A stretch of 64,000 bases of DNA from AP-15 sp035538335 (GCA_035538335.1 DATLKN010000050.1:1-64000), one strand, 5' to 3'. Positions 23,859 to 33,305 are shown, counted from the first letter of the stretch. Translations and numbers: made by a program. Notes: generated from the letters alone by a model not told the origin.

Positions 23859-24299
23859 ATGGACGAGGTATCGATCGAGCGGGTCGACCATATCGGCATC
23901 CGGGTGCGCGATCTCGACCGCGCGCTCGCCTTCTACCGGGTGCTGGGGTTCGCGCTGTCGCATCGCGCCACGGCCGACGATGTGGCGATCGTCAGGAATG
24001 CCCGCGGCGTCGAGCTCAACCTGATCTTCAACGCCAATGCCGGCGAACCGGCCGAGAACATCCTGATGGATTTGCCCGGCAAATATCCCGGCTACACGCA
24101 TGTCGCGCTGCGCGTCGCCTCGATCCCGGCGACGATCAAAGCCCTCAAAGCCAACCGCATCGCGATCACCCAAGGCCCGGTCAAGTTCGGCGAGGACGGC
24201 AACGTCTCGGTCTTCGTGCGCGACCCCGACCGCAACGTCATCGAATTGCGCGGCCGCGACCAGGGCGAGATCGAAGGCGCGATGCCGTATGTGCCTTGA
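23859..24299 (+). CDS. VOC (glyoxalase/bleomycin-resistance) family protein
   Basis: A 146-residue vicinal-oxygen-chelate fold protein. The first beta-alpha-beta unit begins ERVDHIGIRVRDLDRALAFY (His metal ligand) and the second holds YTHVALRVASIPATIKAL, closing with FVRDPDRNVIELRG (Glu ligand); this is the standard pattern of metal-dependent VOC enzymes. AGAGGG lies before the ATG at 23859; an ATG at 23841 is also in frame. Divergent from the cupin gene. Role unknown: isomerase, dioxygenase or resistance protein are all possible. Confidence 0.87.
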   Translation: MDEVSIERVDHIGIRVRDLDRALAFYRVLGFALSHRATADDVAIVRNARGVELNLIFNANAGEPAENILMDLPGKYPGYTHVALRVASIPATIKALKANRIAITQGPVKFGEDGNVSVFVRDPDRNVIELRGRDQGEIEGAMPYVP

Positions 24300-24391
24300 C
24301 CGGGAGCGCGGGCGTCCCCGCCCGCCCGCCGCCGGCGGTCCGCGGATGGCCAGCGCTCAGCCCGACAGTTCCGGGCCTCTCGCGTGGTCGT

Positions 24392-25198
24392 CTATCGGCT
24401 GCTGACGGTGTCACGCCACATTGCAGTGACCTGCGGAAATTCGTGGTCCGGCAAGTACTCGCCGTCATCATAGTCGTCGGCAAGTTCCGCAGCGTCCTGC
24501 ATCTCCTGGATCGCCGCAGCGCGCTCTTCCGGCGGCAATGAGTTCAACCACCTTACCGCGGCCGAAAAGGTACCGATTTCGCGATCCCGCACCTTGATCG
24601 GGTCTTCGCGGTACCATGTACCGCCTCCGATCGGCTCTCCGGCTTTGTCGTATTCGATTGCGCTTTCGCGGACGAAGAGGGTGCGCACGGCCTGCCTTTC
24701 CGGAATTTTCAACCCTGGCGGCCTTTCGGGCGGCGTCCACTTTCCATAACTTACCTCCACAGCGCAGTTATAGCCGTAGAGCTTCTCAATCCTCTGTTTC
24801 TCTGCCGATGCTGCCTTGAAATCGGCGCTGAATTCTTCTTCGGTGCAACCATTGGTTTTGCAGTAATGCTCTTGCACGATACCGGCGAGCCGGGCGGCGG
24901 CGATCCCGTTCTGCATCCGTATAAGCAAATTGTAATAATCTTTGGCCTCATGGCAGTAGACGCAAAGCGGCCTGACCTCGGTTAGAAGGGCCTTGGGAGG
25001 ACCGGGAAACTCCCACACCTCGTCGGCATGAATCAAACCTCTGTTCTCGCGAGCCACGAAGCCGCAGACGGAGCAAGTTGGACAATTCTTCGGGACGAGA
25101 CGATCTCTAATCTTCTTCCAGTGGCTTTTATACTTTTTCCCTAGGGCATGTCCCGCCATGAAAATTGGTTGGAACTCCATTTTCAGCTTGTTCGTCAT
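24392..25198 (-). CDS. HNH/zinc-finger-like protein (possible nuclease)
   Basis: A 268-residue protein with an N-terminal Cys/His centre: CPTCSVCGF (about 39-47), IHADEVWEF and RPLCVYCHEAKDYY (about 77-90). The HxDEVWEF...LCxxCH layout is that of a known HNH-like treble-clef family (in which I recall LHCHEVWEY and CPLCHHVKH); the last His is changed (KDYY), so nuclease activity is uncertain. The remaining ~170 residues are charged and unfamiliar. A strong GGAGGTA precedes the ATG. The gene is visibly less GC-rich than its surroundings and is divergent from the MerR-like gene, suggesting a small acquired module. Confidence 0.6.
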   Translation of the reverse strand: MTNKLKMEFQPIFMAGHALGKKYKSHWKKIRDRLVPKNCPTCSVCGFVARENRGLIHADEVWEFPGPPKALLTEVRPLCVYCHEAKDYYNLLIRMQNGIAAARLAGIVQEHYCKTNGCTEEEFSADFKAASAEKQRIEKLYGYNCAVEVSYGKWTPPERPPGLKIPERQAVRTLFVRESAIEYDKAGEPIGGGTWYREDPIKVRDREIGTFSAAVRWLNSLPPEERAAAIQEMQDAAELADDYDDGEYLPDHEFPQVTAMWRDTVSSR

Positions 25199-25275
25199 TA
25201 CCTCCGCTCCAACTCAGATCGGCCTCGAGGCGCGTCCTCTTAGCACGGAGCCCAATTAGAGGCTGCGTCTCAGGA

Positions 25276-26217
25276 ATGGCAGATGTAAAATGGGCCATGA
25301 TCAATCTCGACAAGCTCTGTGCAGAGATGGCGGCTTCGGACCGCTATCTCTCTCCTCGGGCCGCGAGGGACTGGTGGACGAAAGGCCTGTTGCCCAGGCC
25401 GCGGCGCCGAGGGCTTGGGCGGGCAAAGGGGACCGTGACGCTATGGACCGACCTGCGGGTCGTTGAGCAGGCGAAAGCCGCATACGACTTGCTCGCGCGC
25501 CATAACCGCACGTACGCCGCGATTATAGGCTTGTGGCTGTGGGGATTTCCGATCGATCTGAAACTCGTCCGAAGATCCTACCTGAAGCTGATCGATCGCC
25601 ATATCGGACTGGTGGGTGGCCAGTGCCGGTTCGCTTCAGTTGATGATCTTCTGGGAAATTTCGCCGCAGAAGTCGCGCGACGAGTGGCGAAATCACAGAA
25701 GCCGCCAAGAAGCGTAGAAGAAATTAGCGATCTGGCGTATGGTGCGCTAAGTCTCTTCTATGGCCTTGAGGGAGATATCCCGGCTAGAGGTCTGGCAGCG
25801 CTCTGTGGACAGTCCCCATCCGAGGTTCAGAAACTTGCTTCTGCTACCGGCCGCGACCTCGAAGTATTAGCACGATACGTCCGCAGACGTTGGCGCGGGT
25901 GGATCTCTCTTCCGAAACAGCGCGAGACTTTGTTGGCGGCAACCGACCACGATCTCTCGCAGGCTCGTCGGGTTCTTCACCTTGCATTCGGCTGTTGCGC
26001 ACGTGTGAGCCCGCCGGAGGACGAGGGCTCTGATGGAGAGTTTGGACGCGACGCCTTGATCGCGTTCGGGCGACCGATGTTGCTCATCCTCGTTCGCGTT
26101 TTGCACGAACCGATGGGCAAGAAAATGGTCAGCCTCCTTTTGCAATTTTCCCCTGTTTTCAAACGAGGGATGGATCAGCACCTCGACGTCCACAAAATCG
26201 CCAAATTAACGTTGTAA
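25276..26217 (+). CDS. MerR-like helix-turn-helix protein, function unknown
   Basis: A 313-residue protein. Residues about 19-55 (YLSPRAARDWWTKGLLPRP then GLGRAKGTVTLW) resemble the winged-helix DNA-binding unit of MerR-type proteins (the W-x-x-x-G-L-L-P recognition part). The C-terminal ~230 residues, helical and with several Cys, are unfamiliar. Start at 25276 (AGGA before it) or 25297. It is divergent from the HNH-like gene with a 77-nt gap, so it may control it. Composition is less GC-rich than that of the core genes. Not a phage integrase or recombinase by any motif I can see. Confidence 0.5.
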   Translation: MADVKWAMINLDKLCAEMAASDRYLSPRAARDWWTKGLLPRPRRRGLGRAKGTVTLWTDLRVVEQAKAAYDLLARHNRTYAAIIGLWLWGFPIDLKLVRRSYLKLIDRHIGLVGGQCRFASVDDLLGNFAAEVARRVAKSQKPPRSVEEISDLAYGALSLFYGLEGDIPARGLAALCGQSPSEVQKLASATGRDLEVLARYVRRRWRGWISLPKQRETLLAATDHDLSQARRVLHLAFGCCARVSPPEDEGSDGEFGRDALIAFGRPMLLILVRVLHEPMGKKMVSLLLQFSPVFKRGMDQHLDVHKIAKLTL

Positions 26218-26390
26218 GATTGCTTCCTTCATCCAGCGATCGGAAAGTAAGCCAGAAGGGGTTGGCTGCGGATTCCTTGCAGAAGCAGCGAATGGGAGCG
26301 GCGGCGATATCGGCGCAGGACGCATTCTTCCAGCTGTAAATATCCTGCAGAAAACAGGTGGAACAGGCGGCGGGCGACCGTGATGCAGGG

Positions 26391-28781
26391 CTACCGCGTC
26401 CGCTCCGCCGGCCAGCGCCAGTTCTTGACTTCGGGCATGTCGTCGCCGTGCTCGGCAATATAGAGCCGGTGCTCGATGAGCTTGTCGCGCAGCCGCTGCT
26501 TGAAGTGCGCGGCGACGGCTGTAAGCCGCGGCACGCGGTCGATCACGTCCTCGGCGAGATGGAAGCGGTCGAGGTCGTTGAGCACGGTCATGTCGAAGGG
26601 CGTCGTCGTGGTGCCCTCTTCCTTGTAGCCGCGCACATGGATGTTTTTGTGGTTGGTGCGCCGGTAGGTCAGGCGGTGGATCAGCCAGGGATAGCCGTGA
26701 AAGGCGAAAATGACCGGCCGGTCGGCGGTGAAGATCGAATCGAAATCGCGGTCGGAAAGGCCGTGCGGGTGCTCGGTCGCCGGCTGCAATGTCATCAGAT
26801 CGACGATGTTGACGACGCGCAGTTTCAGGTCCGGCAGTTCGCGGCGCAAGAGATCGACCGCCGCCAATGTTTCGAGCGTCGGCACGTCGCCGGCGCAGGC
26901 CATGACCGCGTCGGGCTCCACCCCCTCGTCGTTGCTCGCCCAGCTCCAGATGCCGATGCCTTCGGTCGCATGCCGGATCGCGCCCTCCATGTCGAGCCAT
27001 TGCAGTTCGGGCTGCTTGCCGGCGACGATGACGTTGACGTAATTGCGGCTCCTCAGGCAGTGATCGACGACGCTGAGCAGCGTATTGGCGTCGGGCGGCA
27101 GATAGACGCGGACGATGTCCGCCTTCTTGTTGACGACATGGTCGATGAAGCCCGGGTCCTGGTGACTGAAGCCGTTGTGGTCCTGCCGCCAGACATGGCT
27201 CGTCAGCAGGTAGTTCAGCGAGGCGACCGGCCGGCGCCACTGGATCTCCTTGCAGCTCTTCAGCCATTTGGCGTGCTGGTTGAACATCGAATCGACGATG
27301 TGGATGAAGGCTTCGTAGCACGAGAAGAAGCCGTGCCGGCCGGAGAGCAGATAGCCTTCGAGCCAGCCCTGGCAGAGGTGCTCGCTCAATACCTCCATCA
27401 CCCTGCCGTCGCGCGAGACGTGTTCGTCGGTCGGCAGGATCTCGGCTTCCAATACGCGGTCCGTCACCTCGAAGAGCGCCGAGAGCCGGTTCGAGGCGGT
27501 CTCGTCCGGCCCCATGACGCGGAAATTTTTGTTGTGCGCATTGCGCTTCATCACATCGCGCAGGAACGCTCCGGCGACCCGCGTCGCTTCGGCCCGATCG
27601 GCGCCGGGGCGCGGCACGGCGACGGCGTAGTCGCGGAAATCCGGCAATTCGAGTTCCTTCAATAACAGCCCGCCATTGGCGTGCGGATTGGCGCCGAGCC
27701 GCCGGTCGCCTTGCGGCGCCAGCGCCGTCAGCTCCGGGACGGGCCGGCCTTCGGCATCGAACAGCTCTTCCGGCCGATAGCTCTTCATCCATTCTTCGAG
27801 GAGCCGCAGATGCGCCGGCTTTTCGGCGAGTTCGGCGAGCGGCACCTGATGCGCGCGAAAGGTGCCCTCGACCGGCACGCCGTCGACCTCCTTTGGGCCG
27901 GTCCAGCCTTTCGGCGTCTTCAATATGATCAGCGGCCAGCGCGGCCGGGCATTCTCGCCGTTCTCGCGCGCCTTTTTCTGGATCTCGGCGATCTCTGCGA
28001 ACACCCGGTCGAAGGTTTGCGCCATCAGCCGGTGCATCGCCGCCGGGTCGTGGCCCTCGACCCGGTGCGGCTCGTAGCCGTAGCCGCGCAGGAGCGCATC
28101 GAGCTCGTTCTCGGGAATGCGCGCGAGGATCGTCGGCCCGGCGATCTTGTAGCCGTTGAGGTGCAGGATCGGCAGCACCGCGCCGTCCCGCGCCGGGTTC
28201 AGGAACTTGTTCGAATGCCAGCTGGCGGCGAGCGCCCCGGTTTCCGCTTCGCCGTCGCCGACGACGCAGCAAGCGATCAGGTCCGGGTTGTCGAAAACGG
28301 CGCCGTAGGCGTGCAGCAGCGAATAGCCGAGCTCGCCTCCCTCGTTGATCGAGCCCGGCACCTCCGGGGAGGCATGGCTCGGCACGCCGCCCGGAAACGA
28401 GAATTGCGTGAAGAGGCGCTTCATCCCGGCTTCGTTCTGCGCGACGTGCGGATAAAGCTCGCTGTAGGTGCCTTCGAGCCAGGTATTGGCGTTGAGCGCC
28501 GGCGCGCCGTGCCCCGGCCCGATGACGAGCAGCACGTCGAGGCCGCGCGCCTTGACGATACGGTTCAGGTGCACATAGACGAAGTTGAGCGCGGGCGTCG
28601 TGCCCCAATGGCCGAGAAGGCGCGGCTTTATGTGCTCGAGGCGCAGCGGCTCGCGCAACAGCGGGTTGGCCATCAGGTAGATCTGGCCGACCGAGAGATA
28701 ATTCGCGGCGCGCCAATAGGCGTCGATGCGGGACAGCTCCTGCGGCGCGAGCGGATGCTCGGCGATGGTGTCCGGGGCCAT
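26391..28781 (-). CDS. xfp: Phosphoketolase (xylulose-5-/fructose-6-phosphate)
   Basis: A 796-residue thiamine-diphosphate enzyme that splits xylulose 5-phosphate (and perhaps fructose 6-phosphate) with phosphate to acetyl phosphate and a triose or tetrose phosphate. Visible: GPGHGAPALNANTWLEGTYSE, SHASPEVPGSINEGGELGYS, the ThDP-binding GDGEAETGALAASWHSNKF, and YLLTSHVWRQDHNGFSHQDPGF. Length is normal. The ATG at 28781 starts MAPDTIAEHPL. It lies 74 nt downstream of ackA on the same strand, a natural pathway pair: acetyl phosphate to acetate plus ATP. Well conserved; no missing motif seen. Confidence 0.97.
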   Translation of the reverse strand: MAPDTIAEHPLAPQELSRIDAYWRAANYLSVGQIYLMANPLLREPLRLEHIKPRLLGHWGTTPALNFVYVHLNRIVKARGLDVLLVIGPGHGAPALNANTWLEGTYSELYPHVAQNEAGMKRLFTQFSFPGGVPSHASPEVPGSINEGGELGYSLLHAYGAVFDNPDLIACCVVGDGEAETGALAASWHSNKFLNPARDGAVLPILHLNGYKIAGPTILARIPENELDALLRGYGYEPHRVEGHDPAAMHRLMAQTFDRVFAEIAEIQKKARENGENARPRWPLIILKTPKGWTGPKEVDGVPVEGTFRAHQVPLAELAEKPAHLRLLEEWMKSYRPEELFDAEGRPVPELTALAPQGDRRLGANPHANGGLLLKELELPDFRDYAVAVPRPGADRAEATRVAGAFLRDVMKRNAHNKNFRVMGPDETASNRLSALFEVTDRVLEAEILPTDEHVSRDGRVMEVLSEHLCQGWLEGYLLSGRHGFFSCYEAFIHIVDSMFNQHAKWLKSCKEIQWRRPVASLNYLLTSHVWRQDHNGFSHQDPGFIDHVVNKKADIVRVYLPPDANTLLSVVDHCLRSRNYVNVIVAGKQPELQWLDMEGAIRHATEGIGIWSWASNDEGVEPDAVMACAGDVPTLETLAAVDLLRRELPDLKLRVVNIVDLMTLQPATEHPHGLSDRDFDSIFTADRPVIFAFHGYPWLIHRLTYRRTNHKNIHVRGYKEEGTTTTPFDMTVLNDLDRFHLAEDVIDRVPRLTAVAAHFKQRLRDKLIEHRLYIAEHGDDMPEVKNWRWPAERTR

Positions 28782-28855
28782 GGGGCAAACCCTTTCGCGG
28801 CTGCGGCGGCTTTCTCGATCAACGCCGATTACCGGGCGGGTTCCCTTGACGCGGA

Positions 28856-30037
28856 TCAACGGGCGAGGAGGTCTCGCACATGCCGCGCGATCATCAGATC
28901 CTCGTCGGTCGGGATGACCCAGGCCGAGACGCGGCTCTTCGGCCGGGTGATCCGCGGCCCGCCGGCTTCGTTCGCGGCCGCATCCAGCGCGACGCCGAGC
29001 CATTTGGCCCCGTCGCAGACGCGCCGGCGGATCTCGGCCGCGTGCTCGCCGATGCCGGCCGTGAAGACGAGGCCGTCGAGGCCGCCCATCGTCGCGGCGA
29101 GCGCGCCCAATTCCCGCACGATGCGAAAGACGAAGAGCGCGACCGCCTCCTCGGCGCGCGGGTCGCGGCTGGCGAGCAGCGTGCGCATGTCGCCGGCGAC
29201 GCCCGAGACGCCGAGGAGGCCCGAGCGGCGGTAGAGCAGATCCTCGATGGCGCCCGCGTCAAGCCCTCGCTCCCGCAGCAGGTAAAGGACGACGCCGGGG
29301 TCGAGCGCGCCGCAGCGCGTGCCCATGACGAGGCCGTCGAGCGCGGTGAAGCTCATCGTCGTATCGACGCTCTTGCCATCCTGCATCGCGCAGAGGCTGG
29401 CGCCGTTGCCGAGATGCGCGACGACGGCGCGGCCGCGGGCGATTTCGGGCGCTACGGTCGGCAGCGCCTGCGCGATGTATTCGTAGGAAAGCCCGTGAAA
29501 GCCGTAGCGCCGCACGCCCGCATCCGCGAACTCGCGCGGCAGCGCAAAGCGCGTCGTGACGGCGGGCCGGCCGTGGTGAAACGCGGTGTCGAAGGCGGCG
29601 ATCTGCGGCAACCGCGGCCGAAGCGCCCGGAGGACGCGGATCGGCGCCAGATTGTGCGGCTGATGCAGCGGCGCGAGTGGCACGAGGCGCTCGAGCGATT
29701 CGAGAACCCCGCCGTCGATCAGGATGGGGGCGGCGAACGCGGTCCCGCCATGCACGATCCGGTGGCCGGCGGCGGCGATCTCGCCGCTGCCCCGGCCTTC
29801 GATCCAGGCGAGGAGGGCGGCAAGCAAATCCTCGCGGCGGCCTTGCCCGGCCGCGCCCAAATCGGGCGGCGGCAGCGCCCGCCCTTCGGCATCTGCGGCA
29901 TGAAAGCGGGCCTGCCGCTCGCCGGCTTCCTCGATCTCGCCCGCCAGAACGCGGCGCAGCCCCGTATCCGCGATCCCGTAAAGCGCGAATTTGAGGCTCG
30001 ACGAGCCGGCGTTGAAGCAGAGTATCTCCTGGGCCAT
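28856..30037 (-). CDS. ackA: Acetate kinase
   Basis: A 393-residue ASKHA-fold kinase converting acetyl phosphate and ADP to acetate and ATP (reversible). Motifs: CFNAGSSSLKF (phosphate 1), GHRIVHGG, HLGNGASLCA and the acetokinase signature near GTRCGALDPGVVLYLL; catalytic Asp near IAAFDTAFH. Start at 30037 (MAQEIL) chosen because homology begins there; upstream in-frame codons are not similar. It precedes xfp, so the operon forms a phosphoketolase-acetate route. No Pta gene is adjacent. Confidence 0.95.
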   Translation of the reverse strand: MAQEILCFNAGSSSLKFALYGIADTGLRRVLAGEIEEAGERQARFHAADAEGRALPPPDLGAAGQGRREDLLAALLAWIEGRGSGEIAAAGHRIVHGGTAFAAPILIDGGVLESLERLVPLAPLHQPHNLAPIRVLRALRPRLPQIAAFDTAFHHGRPAVTTRFALPREFADAGVRRYGFHGLSYEYIAQALPTVAPEIARGRAVVAHLGNGASLCAMQDGKSVDTTMSFTALDGLVMGTRCGALDPGVVLYLLRERGLDAGAIEDLLYRRSGLLGVSGVAGDMRTLLASRDPRAEEAVALFVFRIVRELGALAATMGGLDGLVFTAGIGEHAAEIRRRVCDGAKWLGVALDAAANEAGGPRITRPKSRVSAWVIPTDEDLMIARHVRDLLAR

Positions 30038-30160
30038 GGCCGCGTTCCGCCGTGCCGTTGCTGCCGAGAACGCTCGCCCGCCCGGCCGGTTCAAGGCAAA
30101 GCGATGGCAAGCTGGCCGGCCGGCATTTATCATACGTCAATCCCTGCCGGGGGAGGGGAG

Positions 30161-31141
30161 ATGCCGCGCCATCGGTTCATTGCCGCTTCGCTGCTGGCCG
30201 CCTCGTTGCTCGCGCCCGCGCCGGCCGGCGCGGCGGAGTGTGCCGGAATAGGCGCGCCGATCGAGAAGGCGATGTGCGGCGAGCCGAGGCTCGCCGCCGC
30301 GCAGGCGGCGATGCAGGTCGCCTATACGCTGCTGTGGGCGCGGCTGCCGGCCGAGCGGCAGGCGGCGCTGCGGCTCGACCAGCAGCTCTGGCGGCGCGCT
30401 CGCGCGGCGAGCTGCGGCGACAAGAAAGACGGGCCGCTCGTCCACTGCCTTCTCGACGAGACCGAAGCCCGCGGGCACATGCTCGCCGGCGAAGGGCGCA
30501 ACGGCGCGGCGGACGGGATGACGCTCGAACCGGCCTTCTTTCGTGAGGCGAGAAAGGGCGCCTGGGAGATCGAGATCGCCTATCCGCAACTGCGCGGCGC
30601 CGGCGGCACGACCGTCGCGTTCAACGCCGCGGCGCGCGATTTCATACTCGCCGACAAGAAGCTGATGGCGCAGTTCCGCACCGCGGCAGCGGGCGGGAGC
30701 CTCGCCTCGGTCTCGTACGACGTGATCTATCTCGATCGGCATTTCGCGACCGTCGTCTTCTGGATCGTTTCGACGGCGCCGGGATGGGTGCACCCGTTCA
30801 TCGCGCGCGAAAGCCTCGCCTTCGATCTGTCGCTCGGCCGGCCGCTCTCGCCGGCGGACCTCATTCTCGCGCCGGGCCGGGCCGTCGCCGCGATCGCGTC
30901 GATGTGCCGCGGCCTGCTCGAGCACGAGGCGCGGCAGGGCGGCTGGGAGTTTGCGCCGCGGGCCGACGCGTTGCCGGTCGTCGACGATTTCCGCAACTGG
31001 GCGCCCGGCGCCTTGGCGCTCGACGTTCTGTTCGATCCAGGCTCGCTGCCCGCTTATGCCGCCGGCCCGCGCGCCTGCCGGCTCGATTATTCTTCGATCA
31101 CGCGATGGCTGAAGCGCGACGGGCCGCTGCCGCCCAAATGA
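30161..31141 (+). CDS. Secreted LprI-like / DUF3298-type protein
   Basis: A 326-residue exported protein. It has a Sec signal peptide (FIAASLLAASLLAPAPAGAA), then an LprI-like part (GAPIEKAMCGEPRLAAAQAAMQVAYTLLW, with RRARAASCGDKKDG and a nearby Cys for disulfides; about 25-115), then a ~200-residue C-terminal domain resembling the DUF3298/RsiV extracytoplasmic domain (AYPQLRGAGGTTVAFNAAARDF...YLDRHFATVVFW). GGGAGGGGAG precedes the ATG. Related LprI proteins inhibit lysozyme, but that is not shown here. Its stop overlaps the next ATG (ATGA), linking it to the glycosyltransferase. Confidence 0.7.
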   Translation: MPRHRFIAASLLAASLLAPAPAGAAECAGIGAPIEKAMCGEPRLAAAQAAMQVAYTLLWARLPAERQAALRLDQQLWRRARAASCGDKKDGPLVHCLLDETEARGHMLAGEGRNGAADGMTLEPAFFREARKGAWEIEIAYPQLRGAGGTTVAFNAAARDFILADKKLMAQFRTAAAGGSLASVSYDVIYLDRHFATVVFWIVSTAPGWVHPFIARESLAFDLSLGRPLSPADLILAPGRAVAAIASMCRGLLEHEARQGGWEFAPRADALPVVDDFRNWAPGALALDVLFDPGSLPAYAAGPRACRLDYSSITRWLKRDGPLPPK

Positions 31142-32154
31142 CCGCGCCGATGGTCGTCGTCGCGATCGTCGCCTACGGCCGCGCCGAGGAGGTGGTCCGC
31201 TGCCTCTCGGCGCTGGCGCGATCGAGCCTTGCCGCGTTCGAGGTCGTCATCGTCGAAAACGGCGGGGCGGCGGCATGGGAGGCGCTCTGCGCCGCGCTCG
31301 CCGGTTGCTTGCCCAGCGCGGCCGGCAGGCCCGCCAGAGTCGTTGCCGAACCCTGGCGTTGCGGGCCGCGCGCGCTGCGCTGGCGGCGGTTTGCGCTCGC
31401 CGGCGGGCAGCCGGTGCTGGCCGTCGAAGCGGCGGACAATCTCGGCTACGGCGGCGGCGTCAATCTGGCGCTCGCGGCGATTGCCGAGGCGCCGGGCTGG
31501 CGCGGCGTCTGGATCTTGAACCCCGACACCGAACCCGAACCCGAGGCGCTCGCCAACCTTGTCGAGTACGCCGAGGCCGGCGGCTACGGCCTCGTCGGCT
31601 GCCGGCTGGTGCTGTCGGCGGAGGGGATCGTACAGATGCGTGGCGGCACTTGGCGCCGCCTCGTCGGCCGTGGCCAGAGCCTGGGCTGGGGCGAGCCGGC
31701 CGACGCCGCGGCCGACAGCGCTGCGGTCGAAAGGCGGCTCGAATGGGTTTCGGGCGCGGCTTGCTATGCGACCCGCGACTTCGTCGAACGCGTCGGGCCG
31801 ATGAACGAGGATTATTTTCTCTATTGCGAAGACGTCGACTGGTCGCTGCGCGGGCGGCTGTTTCGGCTCGGCTATGCGCACGCCGCGATCGTCCGCCACG
31901 CGGCCGGCACGGCGATCGGCTCGGCGGCGAGCATTCGCGCCCGCTCCAACCTTTCGATCTACCTCGCGCAGCGCAATGCGCTGTTGCTCGCCCGCCGGCG
32001 GTTCGCGCGGCTGTACCCGCTCGTTGTCCTCGTCATGCTCGCCTTGACGCCCGACTATCTGCTGCGCGGCGACCGGCGCAGCTTCGCGGCCGCGTGCCGC
32101 GGCTGGTGGGCCGGGCTGCGCGGCGAGACCGGCCGGCCGCGGCGTCGGCCATGA
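31138..32154 (+). CDS. Family 2 glycosyltransferase
   Basis: A 338-residue GT-A-fold glycosyltransferase. It starts APMVVVAIVAYGRAEEVVRCLSAL, has GYGGGVNLAL (about 103) and the metal-binding region WILNPDTEPE (DxD-like Asp-Thr-Glu), and an acceptor-binding EDVDWSLRGRLFRLGYA (ED motif, about 240). Similar to rhamnosyl-type (WbbL) transferases. A C-terminal hydrophobic stretch (LYPLVVLVMLALTPDYLL) may anchor it to the membrane. ATGA overlaps on both ends make it part of the 30161-33445 operon. It adds a sugar to a lipid-linked precursor of the polysaccharide; sugar unknown. Confidence 0.88.
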   Translation: MTAPMVVVAIVAYGRAEEVVRCLSALARSSLAAFEVVIVENGGAAAWEALCAALAGCLPSAAGRPARVVAEPWRCGPRALRWRRFALAGGQPVLAVEAADNLGYGGGVNLALAAIAEAPGWRGVWILNPDTEPEPEALANLVEYAEAGGYGLVGCRLVLSAEGIVQMRGGTWRRLVGRGQSLGWGEPADAAADSAAVERRLEWVSGAACYATRDFVERVGPMNEDYFLYCEDVDWSLRGRLFRLGYAHAAIVRHAAGTAIGSAASIRARSNLSIYLAQRNALLLARRRFARLYPLVVLVMLALTPDYLLRGDRRSFAAACRGWWAGLRGETGRPRRRP

Positions 32155-33305
32155 ACGCCCGCATCGCGATCGCGGCCGCGCTGCTGGGGCTCAGCATCCT
32201 CGCCGGCGCCGCCGCCGCTCCGGCCTACAGGAACGGGTTTCCGGCCGATCCCCATTTCTTTCCGCTCGGCGTCTGGCTGCAGTCGCCGCGCAATGCCGCC
32301 GAGTACAAGGCGATCGGCGTCAACACCTTTGTCGGAATATCGGGCGGCGCCAGCGAGCAGGGCCTCGCCGCGCTCGCGAGCAAGGGCATGTTCGCCGCCG
32401 CGGCGCCCGACCGCGCAGTCCTCGATATGACGGACAGCCGGGTCGTCAAGGCCTGGCTGCAACCGGACGAGCCCGACAACGCGCAGCCGATCGGGCTCGG
32501 ACTCTACGGCACGTGCATTGCCGCGGGCGAGGTCGTGCGGCGGACCCGCGCGATCGTGAAGCTCGACCCGGCGCGTCCGGTGATGATCAATTTCGGCCGC
32601 GGCGTCGCCGACCCGCAATGGCGTGGCCGCGGGCTCTGCAAGGGCGACATGAGTTACTACAATATAGCGAGCGAGGGGGCGGGCATCCTTTCGTTCGACA
32701 TCTATCCGGTTGCCGCGGAAAGCCCGCGGGTCCGCGACAAGCTGCAATATGTCGGGCGCGGCGCGCGCCGGCTCGTCCACCTGGCGAAGCCAGGGCAGAG
32801 CGTCTGGGCGATCGTCGAAACGACGGCGCTCGCGGCGCGGCGCCCGGTGCGGCCGGACCAGCTATATGCCGAGGTGTGGATGGCGCTGATCGCCGGCGCC
32901 CGCGGCATCGTCTATTTCGTGCACGAATGGGCCGGCGGCTTTCGCGAGGACGCGATATTCCGCCATCCCGACGTCGTCGCGGAGGCGACGCGGATCGATC
33001 GCCGCATCGTCGCGCTGGCGCCGGTATTGAACAGCCCGAGCCTCGTCGGGAAGGTCGCTGTCGCCTCAGCTTCGCCGATTGCGGTGATGGCGAAGGCGCA
33101 CGCAGGCGCGCTTTATCTGTTCGCCGTGGCGATGCGCGACCGTCCCGCCGAGCCTACCTTCGCTATCCGAGGAGTGGGCGAGGCCGAGGCGGTGGTGATC
33201 GGAGAGGGGCGGCGAGTGAAGCTGGAAAATGGCGCGTTTCGGGATCGCTTTGCCGGTTACGGGGTGCATCTCTATCGGATAGCCTTGAGGCGGGGGCGGA
33301 GGTGA
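32151..33305 (+). CDS. Exported glycoside-hydrolase-like TIM-barrel protein
   Basis: A 384-residue protein with an N-terminal signal peptide (IAAALLGLSILAGAAAAP) and a likely TIM-barrel: FPLGVWLQSPRNAAEYKAIGVNTFVG, ADPQWRGRG, ILSFDIYPVA and WMALIAGARGIVYFVHEW. The YxFVHEW and DIYP motifs resemble putative glycoside hydrolases seen in EPS clusters; acid residues for catalysis would be Glu/Asp in these strands. Likely periplasmic, trimming or processing the polymer. Translationally coupled to both neighbours (ATGA and GTGA). Confidence 0.65.
   Translation: MNARIAIAAALLGLSILAGAAAAPAYRNGFPADPHFFPLGVWLQSPRNAAEYKAIGVNTFVGISGGASEQGLAALASKGMFAAAAPDRAVLDMTDSRVVKAWLQPDEPDNAQPIGLGLYGTCIAAGEVVRRTRAIVKLDPARPVMINFGRGVADPQWRGRGLCKGDMSYYNIASEGAGILSFDIYPVAAESPRVRDKLQYVGRGARRLVHLAKPGQSVWAIVETTALAARRPVRPDQLYAEVWMALIAGARGIVYFVHEWAGGFREDAIFRHPDVVAEATRIDRRIVALAPVLNSPSLVGKVAVASASPIAVMAKAHAGALYLFAVAMRDRPAEPTFAIRGVGEAEAVVIGEGRRVKLENGAFRDRFAGYGVHLYRIALRRGRR

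Noticed and set aside
26206..28788. Second minus-strand open frame over the phosphoketolase gene
   Set aside because: Another frame of the same strand; only the frame of 26391-28781 has the phosphoketolase motifs.
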